From assembly GCA_001799365.1 (NCBI GenBank), contig MGTI01000079.1:1-34819 (forward strand): a stretch of DNA of 34,819 nucleotides. Reading direction: 5' to 3'. Each line of letters opens with the position of its first letter. Position 1 is the stretch's first letter. The stretch comes from Desulfobacterales bacterium GWB2_56_26 (lineage in GTDB: Bacteria > Desulfobacterota > Desulfobulbia > Desulfobulbales > Desulfocapsaceae). Below are positions 8,934 to 17,336 of the stretch, piece after piece. A program made the translations under genes and the position numbers. The notes below the pieces were generated by a model that did no database searches, was not told the origin of the DNA, and saw only the letters and a program-made list of their open reading frames with translations.

Positions 8934-9889
8934 CAGCCGGCAGCATATTCGATAAGCCCCTTTTAGTGATAGTCGGTCCGACAGCCATCGGCAAAACGGC
9001 TTTATCCCTGCGTATTGCCCGACACCACGATTGCGAAATTGTCAGTGTCGATTCCATGCAGGTTTACCGATATATGGATATCGGAACTGCCAAGGCATCT
9101 TTGGCGGAGCGGCGGGAAATTCCCCACCATTTGATCGATGTCGTCAATCCGGACGAAACGTATGATGCGGCCCGGTTTGCCGAAGATGCGCTGCTTGTCA
9201 TCAGGGATATACATGCGCGCGGAAAACTTCCTCTATTGACCGGCGGCACGGGACTCTACCTGCGGGCTCTTCTTGAAGGCATCTTTCCCGGCGCCCCGAG
9301 CGATGAAGAGGTGCGAGCCCGGTTACGGTTGCGCCTACAGACCGAGGGATCCTCGAAACTTCACGAAGAATTGGCTGTAGTCGACCGTCTTTCCGCCGAA
9401 AGAATCCATCAAAACGATACCCAAAGGCTGTTGCGGGCGCTGGAAGTATACTATTCCACCGGCCTGCCTTGGTCGGAGCACCTAAAGGATCACAAATCGC
9501 ATGCCATGCCGACTCGCTTCACCAATGCCCTCGAGATAGGTTTGACCTGCGACCGGCATCTCCTCTATGAAAGAATCAATCGCCGATGTGAGCAAATGCT
9601 GGACGACGGTCTTGAAGGTGAAGTGAAAAATCTGCTGGAGATGGGTTACCACTGGCAACTGAGAGCAATGGGGGCACTCGGCTATCGCCACATGGTGGGC
9701 TACCTTAACCGTGAGTACCCCTGGCAGGAGATGGCTGATCTTCTGGCACGGGATACGAGACGATATGCGAAGAGACAATATACCTGGTTCCGCACCATTG
9801 AAGCCTTGCGCTGGTATGAAGTAATGGAAGAAGAAGAAATTATGGCAGCGGTTGACAGTTGGCTGGCGCAACAGAATTGGGGAGAGTAA
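8930..9889 (+). CDS. miaA: tRNA dimethylallyltransferase
   Basis: MiaA attaches the isopentenyl group from dimethylallyl diphosphate to N6 of A37 in tRNAs reading codons that start with U. It has 319 residues. The Walker A motif is GPTAIGKT (16-23), followed by VDSMQVYRYMDIGTAK, DVVNPDETYDAARF and LTGGTGLYLRALLEG, all family hallmarks. Near the C-terminus are GYRHM and RRYAKRQYTWFR. The start is GTG at 8930, overlapping the comEA stop as GTGA, with GGTGAGG 4 nt upstream. No in-frame ATG exists before the P-loop. The recJ gene follows with no spacer. MiaB, which acts on the MiaA product, is encoded at 13689-15071 on the same strand. Confidence 0.97.
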   Translation: MTAGSIFDKPLLVIVGPTAIGKTALSLRIARHHDCEIVSVDSMQVYRYMDIGTAKASLAERREIPHHLIDVVNPDETYDAARFAEDALLVIRDIHARGKLPLLTGGTGLYLRALLEGIFPGAPSDEEVRARLRLRLQTEGSSKLHEELAVVDRLSAERIHQNDTQRLLRALEVYYSTGLPWSEHLKDHKSHAMPTRFTNALEIGLTCDRHLLYERINRRCEQMLDDGLEGEVKNLLEMGYHWQLRAMGALGYRHMVGYLNREYPWQEMADLLARDTRRYAKRQYTWFRTIEALRWYEVMEEEEIMAAVDSWLAQQNWGE

Positions 9890-11602
9890 ATGGTACCGAA
9901 GAAATGTGCAACCACGGACAGCGAATCGAGAGAAATACCACATGTCTTTAACGAGTTGTTAAAAAAACGTGGGGTAGTAGGTGAAGAAATGGTGCGCAGG
10001 TTCCTCTATCCTCGTCTCTCCGATCTTCCGCAGCCCCAAGCTATGAAGAATCTTCCTGAGGCGGTTCGTCTTGTCGTTCAATGCATAACATCCGGAAAGC
10101 AGATTGTGGTATGGGGCGATTACGATGTCGACGGCACCACGGGCACCGCACTTATGGTGAATTTTTTCCGAGAGTTCGGGGTGGATGTTCTCTGGCATAT
10201 CCCCAACAGGCTGACGGAAGGATATGGACTGAACACCGATTGGTTCCTGGAGCGGAGAAAAATCGATTTGTCCAAGGATTTCCTTCTGATTACAGTAGAC
10301 TGCGGTATCTCAAACGCTCCGCAGATCGAACTCATTCAAAGAATCGGCGGGACAGTTATCGTCACCGATCATCACAACATCCCGGAGAACGGCTTGCCGT
10401 CCTGTCTTATTCTCAATCCTGCCCAGGCTGCCTGTGGTTTTCACCGTGAGCATCTAGCCGGCGTGGGCGTAGTATTTTATCTGGCGGCAGGAATACGGAC
10501 CGAGTACTGCAGTAGGGCAGGATCAGCAGTGTTGCCGGAAAAAATGAATCTTAAGAAGTACCTTGCTCTTGTAGCCCTTGGAACCATAGCCGATGTCGTT
10601 GATTTGACGGCAACCAACAGGATCCTGGTGAGGGCGGGACTTGAGGCGCTGGCTGAAACAACTTTTCCAGGCCTTCAGGAATTGCTCATCTCATGTGACA
10701 TTTGTAAGGGAGATATAACTTCTGAAGACATCGGGTATCTGATCGGTCCAAAAATAAATGCTGCGGGCAGGTTAGGGGAGAGCGATCTCGTGGTAAATAT
10801 CCTCACTGCAAAAAGTCGCAAAGAAGCCAAGGGCTTGGTTCAAAAACTCACGGAACTCAATGAACTCCGCAGAAGAATAACCGCAGACAGTCTAGAAACA
10901 GCTTTAAGTATTATTCGCAAGTATCATGCAGAAGACAACAAATGCCTCATTGTCAAAGGAGAGTTGCACCAGGGTGTTGCCGGAATTGTTGCCGCAAGGC
11001 TCGTTGAAATGTATGGAGTGCCTTCCATAGTTTTCGCGAAAAAGAATACGCCGGATGGTTCGGTGAGCTTTGTGGGGTCGGCGAGATCTATCGAAGGAAT
11101 GCACATTCTTGACATGATCAACGTATGCTCGAAATGGGTCGATCGCTACGGTGGTCATGAAATGGCTGCAGGTTTGTCGATAAGCCTCGAAAAAATGGCA
11201 GATTTTGAGTTGGCGTTCGTTGCGGCAGCCCAAGATAAATGGGAGCAACGATCCCTGGTGAAAAAGCGGCGCTTTGATGTCGAGTGCTCCGTCGATCAGC
11301 TGATGACAACTGATTATATCGCATTTTTTAAACTGCTGGAACCCTTCGGGCCGGGCAATTTGCAGCCGATTTTTTATGATAATTCGGTCCGAATAGTTGA
11401 CTCAAAAACGGTGGGCAAGGATTCCGAACATCTGCATCTGACCATCCGCGGCAAATATGCAAACCTCAAAGGTATAGGTTTTAGTTTAGGGGGACGGATT
11501 GACGAGGTGCAAAAGGTTCCGGAACGAAGCATTCTCTTTGTGCCAATCATCAATCGTTTTCGCGGTAATATCAGTTGGCAGGTGAGGGTGATTGATTTGT
11601 AG
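9890..11602 (+). CDS. recJ: Single-stranded-DNA-specific exonuclease RecJ
   Basis: RecJ is a 5'-3' exonuclease on single-stranded DNA, acting in RecFOR recombination, mismatch and base excision repair. The protein has 570 residues. The DHH-family metal motifs are WGDYDVDGTTG (about 75-85), TVDCGI (135-140) and TDHH (159-162). A DHHA1 region with GGHEMAAGLSI follows near residue 420. An OB-like C-terminal part contains LLEPFGPGN. The ATG at 9890 directly follows the miaA TAA with no gap, so it is probably translated by coupling. It is the last gene of the comEA-miaA-recJ run. Confidence 0.96.
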   Translation: MVPKKCATTDSESREIPHVFNELLKKRGVVGEEMVRRFLYPRLSDLPQPQAMKNLPEAVRLVVQCITSGKQIVVWGDYDVDGTTGTALMVNFFREFGVDVLWHIPNRLTEGYGLNTDWFLERRKIDLSKDFLLITVDCGISNAPQIELIQRIGGTVIVTDHHNIPENGLPSCLILNPAQAACGFHREHLAGVGVVFYLAAGIRTEYCSRAGSAVLPEKMNLKKYLALVALGTIADVVDLTATNRILVRAGLEALAETTFPGLQELLISCDICKGDITSEDIGYLIGPKINAAGRLGESDLVVNILTAKSRKEAKGLVQKLTELNELRRRITADSLETALSIIRKYHAEDNKCLIVKGELHQGVAGIVAARLVEMYGVPSIVFAKKNTPDGSVSFVGSARSIEGMHILDMINVCSKWVDRYGGHEMAAGLSISLEKMADFELAFVAAAQDKWEQRSLVKKRRFDVECSVDQLMTTDYIAFFKLLEPFGPGNLQPIFYDNSVRIVDSKTVGKDSEHLHLTIRGKYANLKGIGFSLGGRIDEVQKVPERSILFVPIINRFRGNISWQVRVIDL

Positions 11603-12006
11603 CACCAGAGAATGTCGTGAAATATCACCCTGATGATTGGAAAAATAAATCCACAATGTCCACAGTCTTGATCCTGTCTCGATATCTTTGTTTGAGTGGG
11701 TTGGTTCAAGTCGCGGCGGGTTCGCCATATTTCAGAAAACCACCTGTGCTAATTTGTACAATGTATCGTGTTGATATTTATAATTTAAATATTTATATAC
11801 ATAATATACATTATGCGACATAGCAAAATATGGGATAATGCCGGATAGACGGAGGTTTTTCTGACGTGGGTTTATTTCTTTTGCCAAAGATGCTATAAAT
11901 ACGCTCTTTATTGCCGCAGGATGATTGCCGGAAAGCAAGAATAGATTTAAATAAAACCGTAAGTACAACAAGATAAGAAGTATATCTCAAGCTGAACGGA
12001 GCCCTT
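11603..12006 (+). other. 404-bp intergenic region before purB, with AT-rich tract
   Basis: No convincing gene lies here; a 68-codon open frame at 11617-11823 has no family features. The stretch 11759-11815 is strikingly A+T rich and contains TTGATA and TATATA spaced by 17 nt (11771-11799). A second, better-placed promoter candidate with an extended -10 lies at 11871-11899. No clear terminator for the recJ operon could be found. Confidence 0.6.
11871..11899 (+). promoter_or_regulatory. Candidate promoter of purB operon (extended -10)
   Basis: TTTATT (11871-11876) and TATAAA (11894-11899) are 17 nt apart, with TGC immediately before the -10 (extended -10). The predicted start near 11906 leaves a leader of about 100 nt before the purB ATG. 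The -35 match is weak. Confidence 0.42.
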
Positions 12007-13452
12007 ATGTCTCGTGATATCTATCAGGAACCTCTCGTGAGTCGCTACACGAGCCTGGCCATGCAGCAGCTGTTTTCCGAAAAAACCAAGTTTACGCTGT
12101 GGCGAAAATGCTGGCTCGCGCTCGCCGAAGCCCAACACGAAATGGGCTTGACGGATATTGTCACGGCAGAAATGTTGGATGAAATGCGCGCCAACATCGA
12201 GAATATCGATTATGAGGTAGCCGCCAAAAAGGAAAAAGAGATCAGGCACGACGTTATGGCCCATGTCTTCGAATTTGGGCTGAGATGCCCCAAAGCTGCA
12301 GGCATCATCCATCTCGGCGCCACCTCCCAGTTCGTCGTGTGCAACAGCGATCTCATTGTGCAAAAGAAGGCAATGCATCTGGTGCGCGCTTCCCTGCTCC
12401 AGGTTATCAAAAATCTGGCATCTTTTTGCGAAAAGCATAAATCCCTTGCCACTCTTGGCTTTACCCATTATCAGCCTGCCCAGCCGACGACAGTTGGTAA
12501 ACGAAATACGTTGTATCTTCAAGATCTGGTAATGGACCTTGAATACATTGACAATTACTTGAGACAGGTAAAGGCCCGAGGTGCCAAGGGTACGGTTGGT
12601 ACTCAGGCGACTTTTCTGGAACTGTTCAAGGGGGATCATGATACAGTTCGAAAGTTGGATCAGCTTGTTGCCGAAAAGCTTGGATTTGAAGAAACTTTTC
12701 ACGTAACCGGCCAAACCTACACCCGAAAACTGGATATGAAACTGGCGGAAACGCTTGCCGGAATTGGTGCGACTGCCCACAAATTTGCCGTGGATCTCCG
12801 TTTGCTCTCCAATCTTAAGGTGCAGGAGGAACCGTTTGAGAAAAATCAGACCGGCTCTTCGGCCATGGCCTACAAAAGAAACCCCATGCGGTGCGAACGG
12901 ATGACGGGTCTGGCGCGCAAGCTGATGAACTTGCCCCAGAATTTTGCAGCAACGTATGCCAATCAATGGTTTGAAAGAACGCTGGATGACTCGGCCATCC
13001 GGAGGATGGATATCCCCCAGGCCTTTCTGCTTACCGACGCAATTCTTAAACTCTTTGTTAATATTACCTCAGATATGGTTGTATTTCCGTCTCAAATTAA
13101 TAAGTATCTAGAGACGGAATTGCCTTTCATGGCCACCGAAAAGATTCTTATGGATGCGGTTGGCAAGGGAAAAAGCCGGCAGGAGATGCACGAGGTGGTC
13201 AAGGAGCATTCCCTTGCTGCCGGCAAAAGAGTCAAGGAGCAGGGAAAGGAAAACGATCTGTTGGAGCGTCTTGCCGAAGATGATCGCATCCCCTTCTCCG
13301 CCGTGGAACTCAAGGCGATGATTTCCGACTACTCTCAGTTTACCGGCAGGGCTAAAGAACAGACTGAAGAATTTCTCTGTGAAGTAATCTCTCCACTTCT
13401 CGCCGCAAATGCCCATAGCATGATGGAAATCGATTCTACACTTGCGGTATAG
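12007..13452 (+). CDS. purB: Adenylosuccinate lyase, long eukaryote-like form
   Basis: This lyase of the fumarase/aspartase superfamily splits SAICAR and adenylosuccinate, releasing fumarate in purine synthesis. It has 481 residues, longer than the ~430-residue Bacillus form and close to human ADSL. IRHDVMAHV holds H81; HLGATSQFVVCNSD (102-115) resembles the animal enzyme's version of the motif. H154 in TLGFTHYQPAQPTT is the probable general acid. The flexible signature loop GSSAMAYKRNPMRCE (283-297) carries the catalytic serine. A GGAG site lies 6 nt before the ATG. It is followed after 3 nt by the DUF4911-like gene and then miaB. The released fumarate could feed the Sdh/Frd system encoded at the left edge. 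Confidence 0.95.
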   Translation: MSRDIYQEPLVSRYTSLAMQQLFSEKTKFTLWRKCWLALAEAQHEMGLTDIVTAEMLDEMRANIENIDYEVAAKKEKEIRHDVMAHVFEFGLRCPKAAGIIHLGATSQFVVCNSDLIVQKKAMHLVRASLLQVIKNLASFCEKHKSLATLGFTHYQPAQPTTVGKRNTLYLQDLVMDLEYIDNYLRQVKARGAKGTVGTQATFLELFKGDHDTVRKLDQLVAEKLGFEETFHVTGQTYTRKLDMKLAETLAGIGATAHKFAVDLRLLSNLKVQEEPFEKNQTGSSAMAYKRNPMRCERMTGLARKLMNLPQNFAATYANQWFERTLDDSAIRRMDIPQAFLLTDAILKLFVNITSDMVVFPSQINKYLETELPFMATEKILMDAVGKGKSRQEMHEVVKEHSLAAGKRVKEQGKENDLLERLAEDDRIPFSAVELKAMISDYSQFTGRAKEQTEEFLCEVISPLLAANAHSMMEIDSTLAV

Positions 13453-13455
13453 CTG

Positions 13456-13677
13456 ATGACGGAAAAAAGACTCGACGAGTTGTATTTACGGATTTCCTTT
13501 AAAAGGTTCCATTTTTTGAAATTCATTCTGGAGGGGTATGACAACCTTGCCATTCTGTCGAGCTATGACTGCTCTGCCGGTCTGGTAGTCATCAGGTACC
13601 CTGGCGCGATGATCGGTGAATTAATGCAATTATTGGGACAAATAGCCGGGTCGTTGACCGGAGAAGCAGAGATATAG
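13456..13677 (+). CDS. Small DUF4911-like protein upstream of miaB
   Basis: This 73-residue protein has no known function. The pattern LYLRISFKRFHFLKFILEGYDNLAILSS followed by GLVVIRYP resembles DUF4911. I recall that family as small proteins encoded next to miaB in deltaproteobacteria; the assignment is by memory and moderate. It is predicted to fold as a short beta-alpha-beta unit with no signal peptide or cysteine motif (one Cys only). It begins 3 nt after the purB stop and ends 11 nt before the miaB start, so it is part of that operon. Its position suggests a role with tRNA modification or MiaB, but this is not shown by the sequence. Confidence 0.72.
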   Translation: MTEKRLDELYLRISFKRFHFLKFILEGYDNLAILSSYDCSAGLVVIRYPGAMIGELMQLLGQIAGSLTGEAEI

Positions 13678-13688
13678 CAGGGATGGTG

Positions 13689-15071
13689 ATGGAGCAAAAA
13701 ATATTTTATATAAAAACATTCGGCTGTCAAATGAATGAAAGAGATTCGGAGATTATGGCGCAGTCTCTTTCAGGATACGGATATATCGAAGGTATGGAGA
13801 TGAATGAGGCGGACCTCGTGATCCTCAATACCTGTTCAATTCGCGCCAAAGCTGAACAGAAAGTGTTGAGTTTGCTGGGCTATCTCCGCAAAACCAAGTT
13901 GAAAAGGCCGGCAATGAAAATATGTGTCGCCGGGTGTGTCGCCCAACAGGAAGGCAATCGTCTTCTTGACCGGATGCCCCATATCGATCTGGTTATAGGT
14001 ACGCAAAATATCTATAATATCGGTCCACTCCTGCTACGCGCCGAAACGGATGGCAGCCGAGTAGTTACAGAACTGCGGGACGATTACGCCATTCCCAAAT
14101 TTCTGCCGGCCCTTTCTCCGATGGCAGCTGACCGGGCCGAGAGTGCTTGTGCCGCCCCTTCTATTCAATTCAGTAAATTCGTCACGATCATGCAGGGGTG
14201 CAATAATTACTGCACCTACTGTGTCGTTCCTTATACCCGTGGCAGGGAAATATCGCGAAATGTTGACGACATAATTGAAGAAGTTAACATTTTGGTGAAA
14301 GCCGGAGTCAAGGAGATAACCCTTCTTGGTCAGAATGTAAACAGCTACGGAAAAGCCAATGCGGTAACTGCGGACAGAAGGCCGTACAATTTCTCCGATC
14401 TGTTGCGGGAGGTTTCGAGTGTTGAGGGGTTGGCTCGGCTACGTTTTACCACTTCCAATCCCAAAGATCTCACGGATGCCCTGATGAAAAGCTTTCGGGA
14501 TGTAAAAAATCTTTGCCCACAGTTTCATCTGCCGGTGCAATCGGGTTCGGACCGGATTCTCAAAAGTATGAACCGGAAGTATACAGCCGCGCAATACCTG
14601 GAAAAAGTTGAGAAACTACGTGAATATATGCCTGGAATCGCCCTTACTACCGACATTATTGTCGGCTTCCCCGGTGAGAGTGATGAGGATTTTCAGGATA
14701 CCATGAATCTTCTCGAAGAAGTCCGCTTCCACGGTTCTTTTTCCTTTAAATATTCCGATCGGCCAGGTACCCAAGCAAGTAAATTAGCCGAGAAGGTGGA
14801 TGAGAGAGTCAAGATGGAGCGGCTGGCCGTATTTCAACAGAGGCAGGACGAGATCAGCTTGTTGCGCAACAGAGAGTATGTTGGTCATGGCCAATCGGTC
14901 ATGCTTGAAGAGTGTAGTGAGTCTGGAGGAAAAGGACGCACCGGCACCAATCATATTGTCCATTTTTCAGAATGCCGCGGGCATGTGGCCGGCGATATCG
15001 TCAGGATGAAAATTGTCCATGCTGGGCAACATTCACTTAGGGGAGAAATCGAGAAAACGGATGAAGTGTAG
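13689..15071 (+). CDS. miaB: tRNA-2-methylthio-N6-dimethylallyladenosine synthase MiaB
   Basis: This radical SAM methylthiotransferase converts i6A37 made by MiaA to ms2i6A37. It has about 460 residues. The N-terminal MTTase domain begins YIKTFGCQMNERDSE, with cluster cysteines C13, C49 (NTCSIR) and C83 (VAGCVAQ). The radical SAM cluster is C171-X3-C175-X2-C178 (GCNNYCTYC), followed by VPYTRGRE. A TRAM domain for RNA binding covers about 385-450. I chose the second ATG (13689) because AGGG lies 6 nt before it; an in-frame ATG at 13683 has no room for a ribosome-binding site. It is the last gene of the purB operon, facing parC. Confidence 0.96.
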   Translation: MEQKIFYIKTFGCQMNERDSEIMAQSLSGYGYIEGMEMNEADLVILNTCSIRAKAEQKVLSLLGYLRKTKLKRPAMKICVAGCVAQQEGNRLLDRMPHIDLVIGTQNIYNIGPLLLRAETDGSRVVTELRDDYAIPKFLPALSPMAADRAESACAAPSIQFSKFVTIMQGCNNYCTYCVVPYTRGREISRNVDDIIEEVNILVKAGVKEITLLGQNVNSYGKANAVTADRRPYNFSDLLREVSSVEGLARLRFTTSNPKDLTDALMKSFRDVKNLCPQFHLPVQSGSDRILKSMNRKYTAAQYLEKVEKLREYMPGIALTTDIIVGFPGESDEDFQDTMNLLEEVRFHGSFSFKYSDRPGTQASKLAEKVDERVKMERLAVFQQRQDEISLLRNREYVGHGQSVMLEECSESGGKGRTGTNHIVHFSECRGHVAGDIVRMKIVHAGQHSLRGEIEKTDEV

Positions 15072-15146
15072 CAGGTAATTTCCTGGATTGTCGACTGAGC
15101 CGTTGTCAAAAAATAACATGGCCAAGGTAATTGCTCGAAAGGTCTA

Positions 15147-15200
15147 AGGAGCCATAACGAAATGAGATGATAATAGCCTGGTTATTTCGTAACGGCTCCT
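15147..15200. repeat. Imperfect inverted repeat between convergent miaB and parC
   Basis: AGGAGCCATAACGAAAT (15147-15163) pairs with ATTTCGTAACGGCTCCT (15184-15200) at 15 of 17 positions, around a 20-nt loop. No T-run follows on either strand. It lies midway between two convergent stop codons and could act as a bidirectional terminator or be a small dispersed repeat. It differs in sequence from the element at 4540-4687. Confidence 0.55.
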
Positions 15201-15241
15201 AAACAGATCCTGGCTGAGAAATTATTGCTTCTCTTTTTGTT

Positions 15242-17254
15242 CTATTCTTCGTGTTCGGTATCCTCTCCCCTTCCCTTTGGCGGCTGATCGAAAGGCAGAG
15301 GAAGAATGTGTTTCTCGGGCGGCCTGCTTTCGCCCGACGATGGTACTATTTTTCTGACTGCGCGATTGGAAAGCCGTTTTCCTTTTGCGGCAACATTTTT
15401 GATCAGGAAATCGTCAAAAGCCACTCCCATGCTGTTGGTTCGTGCCCTGGACGACGGGGCCAGACCAATTTTTACGTGCTTATTCTCCCCGAAATCCAGA
15501 TGCAGGATCCTCGACCTTTTATGTTCCGGAAACAGGCGATATTCCTTTTCGAGAATAAAGCTGGGGGTCGTGAACCGTTTGAGATAGGCATAGTTCTCCG
15601 CGCCGTCCCGGTAAATAATGTTGAAGATGATGTCCTTTTCGACAATGCCGAACCAGTAAAGATCGTCGCCCACGTAGAGTTTTTCCGTCACCGGAATCAC
15701 TTTGTAGAGACCGTCGGCAAAGAGTAAAAGCAGCTTGTCGTACTCGGAACAGGCCACGCTCTTATCGTCCGGATCCTCTTCTTTGATCTGATGTCCCAGG
15801 AACCCTGATTTCCGGTTGTAGACGACAATGAGATTGGAAAGAGCAACTGTCCGGATGCTGATTTCGGAAAAGCTGGTGATCTCAGTCTGGCGCGGATAGA
15901 GGTGGCCGTATTTTTTCAGCAGATCATCAAGGAAGGAGATCGTAAAACCCACCATATCCTGCAAGGATTTGTGAATTTCTTTCATTCTTTTCCGGATCTC
16001 TTTGATTTCCTGGTGATGTTTGTTGATATCATGGCGGGAGATGCGTTTGATTTTGATCTCGAGAAGCCGTTCGATATCCTCTTTGCTGGCCGGTCGAATG
16101 AGCTGTTCTCGATATGCCGCGAGTGAATTATCTACCGATTTTATAACGGCCTGATAGCTGGTCTCCTCTTCGATATTTTTATACAGTCGCTCCTCGATAA
16201 AGATTTGTTCGAGAACCTTGGCGTGCAGCTTCTCTTCCAGCCGTCCCAATTCGATTTCAAGTTCTTTCTGAAGATCGTTCTGTAACTTCCTGGTGTTCTG
16301 ATGTAATACCTCGCTTACAGTCGAGGTCTCGGGGTTCATTCCATTGATCAGGGTAAGATTAGGAACGATGGAGACTTCGCAATCGGTAAAGGCATAGAGG
16401 GCTTCGATGGTGTCCTTGGCGTATATGCCTCTGGCCAGTTTGATCTCGATCTCGATATTCTCCGCCGTATAATCGTTGATCGAGACTATCTTGATTTTCC
16501 CTGCCCTTGCCGCTTTTTCAATGGAATCGGTCAAGGACTGGGTGGTAGTCGAGTAGGGAATCTCTCTGATTATTATGGTTTTTTCGTTGGATTCCTCGAT
16601 CCTTGCCCGGCATCTGACCTTGCCGTTGCCATCCTCGTAGTTGCTGACATCCATAATCCCCTTTTGCTGAAAATCGGGATACAGCACGAACTCTTCCCCG
16701 CGCAGGATATTTTTTTGGGCTTCGAGCACCTCGCAAAAATTGTGGGGAAGGATTTTGGTGGCCATGCCGACGGCAATGCCTTCCGCGCCCAGGAGCAGCA
16801 ACAACGGAATTTTTGCCGGAAGAGTAACCGGCTCGAGCATCCTGCCGTCGTAGGATTCGATGAAATCGGTAAGATCTTTGTTGAACAGAATCTCTTTGCC
16901 AAGGGGGGAAAGCCGGCATTCGATATACCGCGCAGCCGAGGCTCGATCTCCGGTGAAGATGTTGCCGAAATTTCCCTGCTGTTCAATCAGATACTGTTTG
17001 TTGCTCAGGTTGACGAGAGCCGCAAAGATGGATTGGTCGCCATGGGGATGGAGCTTCATGGTCTCCCCCACTACGTTGGCAACCTTGTGAAACCGGCCGT
17101 CCTCCATGTTGTGCAGAGTCTGGAGCAGGCGTCGCTGGACGGGTTTCAAGCCATCTTCAAGGGATGGGATCGCTCTTTCACGAATAACATAAGAGGTGTA
17201 TTCGATGAAGTTCTTGTCAAATAACTGATGCAGCTTGCCTGGATGGGGTTCCAT
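15242..17254 (-). CDS. parC: DNA topoisomerase IV subunit A, Bacteroidetes-like type
   Basis: This is the DNA-cleaving subunit of a type IIA topoisomerase. It has 670 residues, shorter than GyrA or E. coli ParC. Motifs include GLKPVQRRLLQTL (QRR, 40-42), HPHGDQS (69-75) and ASAARYIECRLSPL with catalytic Y110. A long helical coiled region spans about 325-445. The C-terminal domain is degenerate and lacks a recognisable GyrA box, which argues for decatenation/relaxation rather than supercoiling. The positions of the GyrA quinolone-contact residues S83 and D87 are Q74 and A78 here. The C-terminal tail is charged and low complexity. It follows parE by 82 nt. The class resembles second topoisomerase pairs of Bacteroidetes and Chlamydia, so a separate gyrase is expected elsewhere. 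Confidence 0.88.
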   Translation of the reverse strand: MEPHPGKLHQLFDKNFIEYTSYVIRERAIPSLEDGLKPVQRRLLQTLHNMEDGRFHKVANVVGETMKLHPHGDQSIFAALVNLSNKQYLIEQQGNFGNIFTGDRASAARYIECRLSPLGKEILFNKDLTDFIESYDGRMLEPVTLPAKIPLLLLLGAEGIAVGMATKILPHNFCEVLEAQKNILRGEEFVLYPDFQQKGIMDVSNYEDGNGKVRCRARIEESNEKTIIIREIPYSTTTQSLTDSIEKAARAGKIKIVSINDYTAENIEIEIKLARGIYAKDTIEALYAFTDCEVSIVPNLTLINGMNPETSTVSEVLHQNTRKLQNDLQKELEIELGRLEEKLHAKVLEQIFIEERLYKNIEEETSYQAVIKSVDNSLAAYREQLIRPASKEDIERLLEIKIKRISRHDINKHHQEIKEIRKRMKEIHKSLQDMVGFTISFLDDLLKKYGHLYPRQTEITSFSEISIRTVALSNLIVVYNRKSGFLGHQIKEEDPDDKSVACSEYDKLLLLFADGLYKVIPVTEKLYVGDDLYWFGIVEKDIIFNIIYRDGAENYAYLKRFTTPSFILEKEYRLFPEHKRSRILHLDFGENKHVKIGLAPSSRARTNSMGVAFDDFLIKNVAAKGKRLSNRAVRKIVPSSGESRPPEKHILPLPFDQPPKGRGEDTEHEE

Positions 17255-17336
17255 TGTCTCTCGGTAAAGTGAATGCGAACGCGGTTCGTCTTGATCCCTT
17301 GGATTCTATTCTTATTGGAGCGTTATGAAATGCGGA

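Noticed and set aside
11617-11823. 68-codon open frame in the purB upstream region
   Set aside because: No ribosome-binding site or family features, and it crosses the AT-rich tract.
11947-12966. 339-codon minus-strand open frame opposite purB
   Set aside because: Long, but fully antisense to a gene with clear catalytic motifs; no family features of its own.
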